Positions 42,923 to 52,313 of a stretch of 64,000 nt of DNA are shown one piece after another. Below the pieces are notes generated by a model. It saw nothing but the letters and a program-made list of their open reading frames with translations. It had not been told where the DNA came from and did no database searches. Location: NCBI GenBank assembly GCA_030220185.1, contig JASPKZ010003419.1, positions 345,501-409,500 of the forward strand. The letters run 5' to 3'. The stretch comes from Diploptera punctata (Eukaryota; Arthropoda; Insecta; Blattodea; Blaberidae). Position numbers and translations under genes: made by a program. Position 1 is the stretch's first letter, and every line of letters begins with the position of its first letter.

Positions 42923-42995
42923 GCTCAGACCGGGACTTGAACCCGGGGCCCTTGGTTCTCTAGACCAAGTGCTCTACCAACTGAGCTACCTGAGC
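42923..42995 (-). tRNA. tRNA-like sequence (left arm), probably not a working tRNA
   Basis: On the minus strand: acceptor GCTCAGG/TCTGAGC, D-arm GCTC-AGTTGGTA-GAGC, T-arm CCGGG-TTCAAGT-CCCGG. The anticodon arm is one base long for a standard fold: a 6-bp stem CTTGGT/ACCAAG with loop CTAGAGA would place AGA as anticodon, but a serine tRNA needs a long variable arm and this has only about 5 nt. Internal A and B boxes look intact (TAGCTCAGTTGG, GGTTCAAGTCC). Confidence 0.6.
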
Positions 42996-43157
42996 AAGTA
43001 CCGATCTAAACGCAAATCTTTCTCTATATACATTGTAATTCCCATCCACCAAATGCTGTGAAGCCATGCTTCTATCTTGCAAATGGCGGCTCCTTTATTA
43101 AGAAGACATATTTGGGAATTATACATTACAGCCAGTACGGCGTTTAGATCGGTACTT

Positions 43158-43230
43158 GCTCAGGTAGCTCAGTTGGTAGAGCACTTGGTCTAGAGAACCA
43201 AGGGTCCCGGGTTCAAGTCCCGGTCTGAGC
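43158..43230 (+). tRNA. tRNA-like sequence (right arm), probably not a working tRNA
   Basis: Inverse copy of 42923-42995 with one change before the T-arm (GGGTCCC for GGGCCCC). Same cloverleaf and same odd anticodon arm. It is followed by GTATAATTTTTC, a T5 that could terminate Pol III. Confidence 0.6.
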
Positions 43231-43261
43231 GTATAATTTTTCTCTTCAAATAATTTAGTAT

Positions 43262-43826
43262 GTTTTCATCACTGGTGACGACATTGGAAGATGTGGGATT
43301 GATTCAATTTCACCTAAGCTTCTTTATTTATATCACAATTTTTCAGTCTTTCACTCACACGTGTCTATGTTTATTTTGACGCTGTCTTTAAAAATTGAAT
43401 TGGTCATTGCTAAAATCACTTTTTCCAAAACTATTAACTGACAATGTCTCTGCTAAAAGGTCCTCTATCCTGGAACAAATGCATTTTAGAATTAAACTAA
43501 AAATGAAATGCACAACTGTGGCACTGCATGAAGGCTGGAGGAAGTTCCTTTATGCAGGTAATATTTATGTACACGCCAGGATGTTACATCTATAGTTAAC
43601 TCATTTTTGCAAAACAAATTGAGTAAGGGTATTTTTAGAAATGATCAAATATTGGTTAATGATATTAAATAATATTTTAACTTTCTGAAACATCCTATTG
43701 TTGATATAACATGTAATCATTTATTTTCATTGTAACTTAGATATAAGACCAATTTTTATGTTATTTTAACCTCTTTGAGCGGTAGACAATCAGTTAAGGC
43801 CTTATCTCAGCCAGGTAAAATAAAGA

Positions 43827-43874
<48 letters not shown>

Positions 43875-43889
43875 AAATTGTAAAATGTG
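43262..43889. other. Distal 3' flank of GrL11 with LINE tail and (ATT)n
   Basis: Homologous to 20906-21450 and 47230-47780. It includes GAGCGGTAGACAATCAGTTA, then GCCAGGTAAAATAAAG and (ATT)n at 43829-43874. It abuts the GrL12 fragment. No intact gene. Confidence 0.7.
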
Positions 43890-44225
43890 GCCGAATATTT
43901 GCTTTGTTCAGTAAAACTCACCTATTGGATGCTATCCTTTTTTCTTAATAGTTTCATCAATTTGTTTTTGTTACCATATGTTTAGCTCAACTGTGACAAT
44001 GCAACTGAAGAACCGGTGAAAGTAACTACAGGTATTCAGGAAATTATAGCAAAACCCAACTTTCCTAACGCAGGTGAATGCGATTTGATGAAGTTTGTGT
44101 CGCAGATGAAGATATGACATTTGAATTCAAGCCATGTGGACTGTTTACGTTGAATTTGTCGCTTCTGTGTAGTACAGTGGGTGTGGTTTGTACCTATGTT
44201 GTTATTCTTATACAATATTGAAAGA
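43890..44225 (+). pseudogene. GrL12: gustatory receptor C-terminal fragment
   Basis: Starting at the TM5-TM6 loop (TTTGCTTTGTTCAGTAAAAC), it covers LNCDNATEEPVKVTTGIQEI, VCxLMKFVSQM and KPCGLFTLNLSLLCSTVGVV, ending TYVVILIQY, with a missing base near 44110 (GATGAAGATATG). All upstream coding sequence is absent; the fragment begins right after (ATT)n. Closest to GrL5 and GrL13. Non-functional. Confidence 0.85.
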
Positions 44226-44374
44226 TCAGAATTGTTAGGAATATCATCAGCAGACGAACCAGGATTCTGGTGACTATCAACTAACAAAGTTGGAAATATC
44301 CAAAATTCAATCTTATTTATTCGTAAAAGATAATTCTTAATTGTTGAACATATAATATTGATAAAGTGGTCTCC

Positions 44375-44689
44375 TCCCTTAAAGTAAAATACCATGTTTC
44401 ACATCCATGGGAGACAACAGTTATATATTTTTTCAGTTTAACGAATTTTGAGAGAGGTTGGGACGACAAAAGTCCCTAATGCACAATTGAGACAATGATT
44501 TATTTCTTTGTGCATCTCATTCCTGTTTGTAATAAATGTTCCTAAGTAGTTGAATTCAGCCAGTTCTTCAGGATTTTCTCTCATTTGTCCTTAACTGTTA
44601 ATTTAAATTATATAATGTATTTCTTTGTGTGACAATATATAATGTATTTATATATTTAGTTTCATTGATGTTTAGTAGCAGTTTCAAAT
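44375..44689 (-). mobile_element. RTE-B fragment upstream of GrL13
   Basis: It begins at the same internal point as 16570 (CCCTTAAAGTAAAATACCAT) and reads, reversed, through LKIYK, the FKYLGTI equivalent and the NISKTKY region. It runs into the 39-bp array that is derived from its own next segment. Confidence 0.75.
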
Positions 44690-45437
44690 TCTTGGTGCTA
44701 CGTGTCTGTTGGCCCTTAGTATCGTCTCGCTTGGTGCTACGTGTCTGTTGGCCCATAGTATCGTCTCGCTTGGTGCTACGTGTCTGTTGGCCCTTAGTAT
44801 CGTCTCGCTTGGTGCTACGTGTCTGTTGGCCCTTAGTATCGTCTCGCTTGGTGCTACGTGTCTGTTGGCCCTTAGTATCGTCTCGCTTGGTGCTACGTGT
44901 CTGTTGGCCCTTAGTATCGTCTCGCTTGGTGCTACGTGTCTGTTGGCCCTTAGTATCGTCTCGCTTGGTGCTACGTGTCTGTTGGCCCTTAGTATCGTCT
45001 CGCTTGGTGCTACGTGTCTGTTGGCCCTTAGTATCGTCTCGCTTGGTGCTACGTGTCTGTTGGCCCTTAGTATCGTCTCGCTTGGTGCTACGTGTCTGTT
45101 GGCCCTTAGTATCGTCTCGCTTGGTGCTACGTGTCTGTTGGCCCTTAGTATCGTCTCGCTTGGTGCTACGTGTCTGTTGGCCCTTAGTATCGTCTCGCTT
45201 GGTGCTACGTGTCTGTTGGCCCTTAGTATCGTCTCGCTTGGTGCTACGTGTCTGTTGGCTCTTAGTATCGTCTCGCTTGGTGCTACGTGTCTGTTGGCCT
45301 TTAGTATCGTCTCGCTTGGTGATACGTGTCTGTTGGCTCTTAGTATCGTCTCGCTTGGTGCTACGTGTCTGTTGGCCCTTAGTATCGTCTCGCTTGGTGC
45401 TACGTGTCTGTTGGCCCTTAGTATCGTCTCGCTATCG
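44690..45437 (-). repeat. 39-bp x19 minisatellite derived from RT coding DNA
   Basis: The + strand unit is CTTGGTGCTACGTGTCTGTT, then GGCCCTTAGTATCGTCTCG (39 bp, 13 codons). Its reverse complement reads ETILRANRHVAPS per unit, corresponding to SEEILKANTHTLLS just after the YADD box in RTE-B. One copy exists at the same place upstream of GrL6 (about 17715-17753). Most units are identical; the few variants are at both ends. ORFs of 244-273 codons through it are artefacts. Confidence 0.93.
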
Positions 45438-45718
45438 GCTTAATTATTAATTTTCTCTGAATTCGTTTAAATGTTTGAAAAGTGGCTAACGTGGCTTTTG
45501 AATCATATAAAACAAACCATCTTTTTCCTTCATAAAATGCGTGTTAAATTACAATATTATCTCTATAAGGCATCAGTGGAACATTTATCCAGAAATGTAA
45601 GTATTCACGAACCCAAAATAATACATTATTAATTAGACACATATAAGCAGTCACGATTTGCGGACAACTAAATTGAAACAAAGTTAGTTTGGACTTAGCT
45701 GTTTAACATATCAGAAGC
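45438..45718. other. Proximal 5' flank of GrL13
   Basis: TTAATTATTAATTTTCTCTG, the GGCATCAGTGGAACATTTAT stretch and TTAGCTGTTTAACATATCAG are shared with the flanks of GrL5, GrL6 and GrL11. Conservation may reflect recent duplication only, so no regulatory role is claimed. Confidence 0.55.
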
Positions 45719-46924
45719 ATGAACACTGACAAAGAAACTTTCAACACAACAATGAAATATTGGTATATTTTATCACAAATCTTCGGAATTATACCCATTT
45801 CACCTTTCATAAAATTAAAAAAATACGAATCTTATAAAGTCAAATTTTTATACATCTCTTGGACAATAATTTGGATTGTATTAATAGCTGGTTTTCATTG
45901 TTATCAATCTCTTGTTCGGATAAACTATTATCTTGAAAAATTGTCGACACAAAGTATTTTCTTGTTGGCGAGTTTTTGTTCCATTCATGTAGCGTGTATC
46001 GTTAACTTAATAAACAATATTGTTCTTAGAAACAACTTCCCACAGATAATGTGCAAGCTATGGAACGTGGACAAGATACTGATACCACGATCAGGTGTCT
46101 CATTGTACCAGAAGGAGACATTCTATTCAATTAAAGACATCGCAGTATTGTCGGTGTTTAATATAATCATCGTTATCGGTGTTTGTTGGACGTCTGGAGT
46201 TAAATCATTTACAGAAATATTACTCGTCTCGGTTAAGCATATTCCAATATTCATGAATGGTATAGTATTTCTACAGTTCAAAACGTTTGTTAAAAAACTT
46301 AACGAAAGATTAAAACTTGTTAAGAAAATCGTAACGGGAAACACATTCTATCGTCAGGAAAATTTAATCAAACCAAAAGTATCCAGAACAGCGATACATT
46401 TCATTGAAGATGCCGCAGATACTTCAGCAGTAACAATCGTCAGGCAATCAGAAGATCTTCAGTTGATGAGAGATGTATACATGGATCTCTTCAAAACGAA
46501 AGCACTGATTGTTTCTACGTATGCAATACCAATAGTTCTTCAATTATTGACAACGCATATAAGTTGTGTTGGGATTCTCTATTGGGGAATACGTGCTCTG
46601 TTCAGCAAAACTGACCACTTGATTGCTATCCTTAATTTTATAGCAGTTTCGTACACTTTGTTGTTGTTAACATATGTTTTGCTCAACTGTGACAATGCAA
46701 CTGAAGAAGCGGGGAAAATAACTAGATGCATTCAGGAAATTATAGCAAAACGCAAGTTTCCTAACGCAGTTGAATGCGATTTGATGAAGTTTGTGTCGCA
46801 GATGAAAGATATGACATTTGAATTCAAGCCATGTGGGTTGTTTACGCTGAATTTGTCGCTTCTGTGCAGTACAGTGGGAGTGATTTGCAACTATGTTGTT
46901 ATTCTAATACAGTTTAAAGATTAG
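45719..46924 (+). CDS. GrL13: gustatory receptor, intact
   Basis: 401 codons, single exon, start MNTDKETFNTTMKYWYILSQ. GR family seven-transmembrane channel. Landmarks: IIPISPF at about 24-30, FLYISWTIIWIVLIAGFH (TM1), NNIVLRNNFPQIMCKLWNVD, IKDIAVLSVFNIIIVIGVCW (TM3), KTFVKKLNERLKLVKKIV, SAVTIVRQSEDLQLMRDVYM, IVLQLLTTHISCVGILYWGI (TM5), LLLLTYVLLNCDNATEEAGK (TM6), KPCGLFTLNLSLLCSTVGVI, ending NYVVILIQFKD with N in place of the signature T. A long middle stretch is nearly identical to GrL6/GrL7 at nucleotide level, while TM1-TM2 are more diverged, which could reflect gene conversion. Ligand unknown. Confidence 0.94.
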   Translation: MNTDKETFNTTMKYWYILSQIFGIIPISPFIKLKKYESYKVKFLYISWTIIWIVLIAGFHCYQSLVRINYYLEKLSTQSIFLLASFCSIHVACIVNLINNIVLRNNFPQIMCKLWNVDKILIPRSGVSLYQKETFYSIKDIAVLSVFNIIIVIGVCWTSGVKSFTEILLVSVKHIPIFMNGIVFLQFKTFVKKLNERLKLVKKIVTGNTFYRQENLIKPKVSRTAIHFIEDAADTSAVTIVRQSEDLQLMRDVYMDLFKTKALIVSTYAIPIVLQLLTTHISCVGILYWGIRALFSKTDHLIAILNFIAVSYTLLLLTYVLLNCDNATEEAGKITRCIQEIIAKRKFPNAVECDLMKFVSQMKDMTFEFKPCGLFTLNLSLLCSTVGVICNYVVILIQFKD

Positions 46925-47159
46925 AATTGTTAGGAATACCATCAGTAGACCAACCAGGATTCTGATGACTAACAATTGAGAAAGTTAGAAATATCCAAAG
47001 TTCAATTTTAATTTATTCGTAAAATATATTTATAATTCTTAAAAGTAAAATTTGTATTATGGCGCCATAAACAACTGTAAAACACTGTGATTGGTTTTAT
47101 ATGTTATGTTACATAACTGTGCTTCATTCTCATATTTTCATTTTGTTTCTAACTGTTAG

Positions 47160-47218
<59 letters not shown>

Positions 47219-47785
47219 CGTGAAAATATTAATAATTTACAGGGTTTTCACTAGTAGTGATGACATAGGAAGATGTGGAATTAATTTAATTTCATCTAAT
47301 CTTCTAAATTTCTATCACAATTATTCAGTATTTCACTCAAAGTTTTCAATGTTTATTTTACCAGTATCATTAACAATTGAATTGGTCATTGCTTTTCCAA
47401 TACAGCTAACTGCCAACGTCACTGCTAGGGGACCCTCTATCCTGGAGGAAAGGACCTTTATAATGAAAGTAGAGATGAAATGCACAACTGTGGCAGTATA
47501 TGATATCTAGAGGAAGGTCCTTTAAGCACATAATATTTATCTGTATGTAAGAATTAAAAATGAATAGTTAACTCATTTTTGTAGAAAAAAATGAGGAAGA
47601 ACCTTTAGCAATGATCAAATGATATTAATTAAAAAAAGTGTTGTAGAAACACAATATAATTATTTATGTTTATTGTAATTTAAATGTAAGACTAATTTTT
47701 GTATTTTGTAACCTGGTTGAGTGGTAGACAAGTCCTTACTGCCCTAACTCTGACAGGTAAAATAAAAGTATTATAATTGTTAATG
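46925..47785. other. 3' flank of GrL13
   Basis: Homologous to the flanks after GrL6 and GrL11, with a TA/TG microsatellite at 47162-47220 and a LINE tail at about 47700-47775 (GTTGAGTGGTAGACAAGTCC, then GACAGGTAAAATAAAAG). No gene. Confidence 0.65.
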
Positions 47786-47789
47786 CTTT

Positions 47790-48817
47790 CCATATAACTT
47801 CTATCTTCCCTACTGTACGGAAACAGTCTATAGGGTTCTGCCTATACCTAAAATAAGCACACCTACTAAATGTAATGACTTACGACAGATTAGCATCCTT
47901 CCGACATTATCTAAAGCCCTGGAACTTATTATACATAAGTAAATAACTGAATATCTCCAAGCAAATCGCCTCCTTGATCCGTATCACTCCGACTTTAGAT
48001 CTGGTCATAGCACAACCACAGCTTTGTTAAAAATTACTGAAGTTATACGTGAAGCCATGGATAGATGTCAATTGACTGCTTTAATCTTACTTGACTTCAG
48101 CAAAGCTTTTGACACAGTAGACCACGACTTACTGATGATAAAGCTCAAGCACCTACACTTGTCTGACAGCGCTGTATCCTGGTTCGACTCATACCTGCAC
48201 GGTCGTCAACAATACGTTTCACTAAACTCTAGATATTCGTCTTGGCGCAATGTGCAGGCGGGAGTCCCCCAGGGCAGTGTTCTCGGACTCTTCTTTTCCC
48301 AGTCTACATAAACGAATTATCAACTGTACTAAAGCACAACCGATATCACCTCTACGCTGATGATCTCCAAATTTACCTACATTCAGCTCCTCATTCTCTG
48401 TATAACAGCTTGACGAAAATGAATGACGATCTCATCATTCTCTCTATAACAGCTTGACAAAAATGAATGACGATCTCATATCCATCTTTAACTGGTCTTC
48501 AAGTATCGGTCTAAATCTAAATCCTAACAAGTCACAAGTAATTCTAACGGGACAACAAAGACTGCTTACAACCTTTGACATATCTACACTTCCAAACATT
48601 ACTATAAATAATATAATTATCCCTTATTCTTCTTCAGTAATAGATCTTGGACTACATCTAGACGCAAATTTCACCTGACAAACACAAGTTAACACATATA
48701 TGTAAAAAGACTTTCTTCAACTTACAAATCTTAGACGTTTAAAGAATTTTCTCCCAGTTCCATTAAAACAAATCCTTGTGCAAAATCTTGTGTTGCCACA
48801 CTTCGATTATTCTGACG
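47790..48817 (+). mobile_element. CR1/Jockey-group LINE RT, 5' part (family C), defective
   Basis: RT blocks in broken frames: LIHKxITEYLQANRLLDPYH before 48000, ALILLDFSKAFDTVDHDLLM (48080-48140), VQAGVPQGSVLG (48253-48290), VYINELSTVLKHN, then the catalytic LYADDLQIYLHSAP (about 48350-48393) and LNPNKSQVILTG. A 44-bp tandem duplication at about 48389-48477 shifts the frame. The element is interrupted at 48818 by nested insertions and resumes at 50218. LDFSKAFDTVDH is typical of CR1/Jockey-group LINEs. Confidence 0.85.
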
Positions 48818-48818
48818 T

Positions 48819-48873
<55 letters not shown>

Positions 48874-49066
48874 TATTTATTCTGGCAGAGTTAAGGCCAT
48901 AAGGCCCTCTCTTCCACTCAACCTGCACAAATACAAATAAATATTCGACAAATATAGATATACACTATACTAATTATAAACAGTTAAAGATACAATAAAG
49001 GTAGCAATGTAAATGTCATGTACAAACAACATTTTATACGATAATAACAATAATAATACGATAATA

Positions 49067-49117
<51 letters not shown>

Positions 49118-49135
49118 TAAATATGATACATTATA
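48818..49135 (-). mobile_element. LINE 3' end with (ATT)n tail (minus) and (TAA)n
   Basis: (ATA)n at 48820-48870 is the reversed tail; CTTTATTTATTCTGGCAGAG, then TTAAGGCCATAAGGCCCTCT is the reverse of the LINE 3' end seen after several GR genes. A second (TAA)n tract lies at 49050-49116. Inserted into family C. Confidence 0.65.
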
Positions 49136-49984
49136 CGGGAAACACCAATTAATGTAAATTTCTGGACAAAACGCGAACAATAAGGACAACACTCATTCAT
49201 GAATAAATATATGTTATCAAAATGCAATACCATTAATTATTAACAATTATATATAAATTAATTAGTGTATAATGCTGTTGTGTTATTATTTAATTGTAAT
49301 ATTAATGTGTTTTCTTTATGTAATTGTAATGTTAATGTTTTTAGTGTATAATGCTATTGTGTTATTATTTAATTGTAATATTATTATTGTGTTTTCTTTA
49401 TGTAATTGTAATGTTATTGCTATTGTGTTATTCAACTTTTATAAGATTCATGATGTGTTCCGTTGAGGTTTATTCAAAATTAATATAAAATTATAGAATA
49501 TTCACCTGGAAGGTCCGTCTCCTCAACTTAATTATCATTTAACTGTAGCGCGTTCGGGACTTGTCCCATCATCGGCAGGATTCACCAGTTTTGAATCCTG
49601 CCGATGATGGGACAAGTCCCGAAAGCGCTACAGTTAAATGATAATTAAGTTGAGGAGACGGACCTTCCAGGTGAATATTCTATAATTTTATATTAATATT
49701 GTGTTATTACTTAATTGTAATATTATTGTGTTTTCTTTATGTAATTGTAATGTTAATGTTTTTAGTGTATAATGCTATTGTGTTATTATTTAATTGTAAT
49801 ATTTTTATTGTGTTTTCTTTATGTAATTGTAATGTTATTGCTGTTTTTGTTTATTTTTCTTTACACTAGTACCAATTATTACTTTATTGTAACGGACTGT
49901 CAACAGCACGTACGGCTTACTGCCCTTGCGACCCATATTTGTAAATAATATTGTAAATATCTTACTTTTTTGTCTAATAAAGTC

Positions 49985-50029
<45 letters not shown>

Positions 50030-50035
50030 TATATA
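49136..50035 (+). mobile_element. LINE-E 3' part with (CTA)n tail, split by a foldback element
   Basis: 49136-49260 matches the reverse of 19740-19840, and 49760-50030 matches the 3' UTR of the other copies including AACGGACTGTCAACAGCACG. (CTA)n spans 49985-50028. The segment with TAATTGTAATGTTATTG is repeated internally several times. The foldback at 49433-49696 sits inside. Confidence 0.75.
49433..49696. mobile_element. Foldback element with 12-bp TSD and CGATGAT-stem-CGAAAGCGCT core
   Basis: TATTGTGTTATT at 49421-49432 and 49697-49708 is the target duplication. A 47-bp leader (49433-49479, with TTCCGTTGAGGT as in 39365) precedes 105-bp arms (49480-49584 and 49592-49696) separated by 7 bp, with one mismatch. 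Core: CCGATGATGGGACAAGTCCC, then GAAAGCGCTACAGTTAA, a 5-bp stem between GATGAT and GAAAGCGC. No ORF. Confidence 0.75.
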
Positions 50036-50217
50036 TCTTACACTGGATAATAATGAAGTCGAGTTTAGAGCAAATATAAATTTAGATTTCTTTTAAAAGA
50101 TGCCAATGTCCGGCAGGCGCTTATTTCTTGTGGTAGGGAATTCCAGTTGCGAGAAGTGGAGATGGTACATGACATGGAGTGATGTGATGTCCTATGTTGC
50201 GGTATATTAAGTAAGAG

Positions 50218-50520
50218 ACTATGTTGTGATATATAATGATCTAAATTGTGACTTTTCGCAGAGACTGCAGCGTGTTCATAATGCTTGCGTTAGATTCATT
50301 TTCAATATCCGCCGTTATGACCATATTTCCGAACACTTCAATAATCTCTCTTGGCTCTGTCTTACTGACAGACGTAAATTGCATTCTCTTTCACTACTTT
50401 TTAAGCTTCTGAATTCCTACACTCGTAGTTACCTGGCGTCCAGATTTGAGAAAGTATCTTCTTACCACAATATTGACACTAATCCACAAGATAACAATCC
50501 CTCTTCATAGCACTTCCTCT
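50218..50520 (+). mobile_element. CR1/Jockey-group LINE, 3' part of family C
   Basis: VIYNDLNCDFSQRLQRVHNA, then CVRFIFNIRRYDHISEHFNN, LSWLCLTDRRKLHSLSLLFK directly continues the RT C-terminus broken at 48817 (LVLPHFDYSDV). The 3' region runs on to about 50740 without a clear tail. Confidence 0.8.
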
Positions 50521-50789
50521 TATTCTACTTCCTTCACAGTAGCCTCTCCCTCTCCTGGAATTTCAATCCTCAAGATATCAGGGGTTGCCGCATACGTGGC
50601 ACTTTTTATGTCACCCTAATACAGTTACCTGTTGTCTAAAATTTTTTCTCTCTATTTATTTAAATGCATACTATGTCATTAATATTTTTTCTCGTTTTTT
50701 TATATATCTTGTACATATTGTATTTATTCGTTAAATCTGGAGTAAATCAAAATACATTATAAATATAAATTGTATTGTATTTATAACAT
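50521..50789. other. Unassigned; probable family C 3' end
   Basis: CGCATACGTGGCACTTTTTA and the long T-rich stretch may be the 3' UTR of family C. No gene. Confidence 0.35.
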
Positions 50790-51130
50790 GTAATCGGGGC
50801 TTGAGGATTCGAGCCCTAGCCGGTCTCAGAACGGCGGCAGGATGCGTCCCTGGAGATAGAACAGGGGAACGGTCGGTAGATCTGCGACAGCAGTTCTCCC
50901 GGCTAGCCTCGAGGAGCCCGTGGACCAACTGTGGGGTCATCAGGAATGAGAGACCTGACGTACTATGTAGCTCAGCAATTTCCCTGAAGTTGCGACTCCA
51001 ACACCTTCTCCCTGAGGTTTAAGGCAGAGAAATCTTGAACGTGGACGCGAATAGATAGGGAGGACAAGATACTGGGACTTGGGAGTATGGTCTTCGACCG
51101 AGGTATCTCAAGGGGTGGAGGCATGGGCCC
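50790..51130. repeat. GC-rich repeat, second locus
   Basis: Contains GGGGAACGGTCGGTAGATCT, then GCCCGTGGACCAACTGTGGG and AGGAATGAGAGACCTGACGT, matching 9560-9900 in order. It ends with GACCGAGGTATCTCAAGGGG as the other locus does, so both share the same right edge. Confidence 0.75.
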
Positions 51131-51198
51131 CAGATGTACCTGCCCCACTTAGAACAGATAATGCAAAAATATATTTGCCATCACTAACTCACTCCCCA

Positions 51199-52299
51199 GC
51201 ATATGATTCAATTAAGAGGGAGAAGTTATATAGTATCCTGCTGGAGTTTGGAATTCCTAAAAAGTTAGTTAGACTTATACGAATGTGTCTAAATGGCTCA
51301 ACGAGTAGGGTGCGTGTAGGCAAACAGTTTTCAGACACTTTTGAAATCCAGAATGGGTTAAAGCAAGGAGATGCACTATCTCCTCTACTATTTAATTTTG
51401 TACTAGAGCATGCCATTAAATCTTTGGAGAATGAGGAAGGCTTACAACTGAATGGTATTAATAAGCTGTTAGTTTATGCTGATGATGTAGTACTACTGGC
51501 CGATAGCGAGGAGATACTAAAGGCCAACACGCACACACTATTGAGTAACACTAAGAAATTAGGACTGGAAGTAAATATCAGTAAAACTAAATATATGGTC
51601 ACACGTAGAAATACATTATATAATGGAAATGGACAGCTAATGACAAATGAGGGAAATTTTGAGGAATTGGCTGAATTCAAATACCTAGGAACAATAATCA
51701 CAAATAGGAATGAGATGCACAAAGAAATTAAACATAGGCTCAATTCTGGAAATGCATGCTATTATGCATTGCAGAGACTTTTGATGTCCCAATTCCTTTC
51801 AAAAAACGTTAAGCTGAAAATATATAAAACTATTGTTCTACCAGTTATATTATATGGGTGCGAAACATGGACTCTTACTTTAAGGGAGGAAAGGAGATTA
51901 CGAGTATTTGAGAATAAAGTTCTTAGGAAAATTTTTGGACCAAAGAGAGATGAACAGACAGGTGAATGGAGAAGACTACATAACAATGAACTACATGGTC
52001 TTTATAGGAAGCCAGATATAATAAGAACAGTTAAGTCCCGTAGACTGCGATGGGCAGGACATGTTGCGCGTATGGGGAATGAAAGACGTGCATGGAAACT
52101 TCTTGTAGGAAAGCCAGAGGGAAAACGCCCAGTTGGTAGACCAAAAATGAGGTGGGAGAACAACATTAACTATGATTTGAGGGAAGTAGATTATACAGGG
52201 AATGATTGGAAAGCATTAGCTCAGGATAGGGATGTATGGAGAGCTTATGTCCGTGCGGCCATGAACCTACGGGTTCGATAGTGCCAGTGAGTAAGTAAG
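51199..52299 (+). mobile_element. RTE-B non-LTR retrotransposon, 5' truncated, open RT frame, 14-bp TSD
   Basis: TAACTCACTCCCCA at 51185-51198 and 52300-52313 is the target duplication. The frame is open from 51199 to the stop at 52279-52281: AYDSIKREKLYSILLEFGIP, LNGSTSRVRVGKQFSDTFEI, GLKQGDALSPLLFNFVLEHA, the catalytic LLVYADDVVLLADSEE, FKYLGTIITNRNEMHKEIKH, YGCETWTLTLREERRLRVFE, KIFGPKRDEQTGEWRRLHNN, RLRWAGHVARMGN and RPVGRPKMRWENN. Upstream RT and endonuclease domains are missing. The tail is GTGAGTAAGTAAG. RTE clade is inferred. This is the best-preserved LINE here and a recent insertion. Confidence 0.9.
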
Positions 52300-52313
52300 T
52301 AACTCACTCCCCA

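Larger units (their letters stand above)
42862..43249. mobile_element. Foldback element: two tRNA-like sequences head to head, 12-bp TSD
   Basis: ATAATTTAGTAT at 42850-42861 and 43250-43261 is the target duplication; sibling GR 3' flanks (for example 20915) show the empty site. A 41-bp one-sided leader precedes arms 42903-43013 and 43140-43250, 111 bp each, with one mismatch seen. A 126-bp spacer separates the arms. Each arm holds a 73-nt tRNA-like sequence and an outward Pol III terminator-like T5. Inserted within the GrL11 3' flank. Confidence 0.85.

Noticed and set aside
42923..43230. A functional pair of tRNA-Ser(AGA) genes
   Set aside because: The anticodon arm is one base too long and the long variable arm of serine tRNAs is missing; the pair lies inside a mobile palindrome with a TSD.
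44629..45450. 273- and 244-codon repeat ORFs (LVLRVCWPLVSSR-type)
   Set aside because: Translations of the 39-bp minisatellite, antisense to the RT fragment from which it derives.
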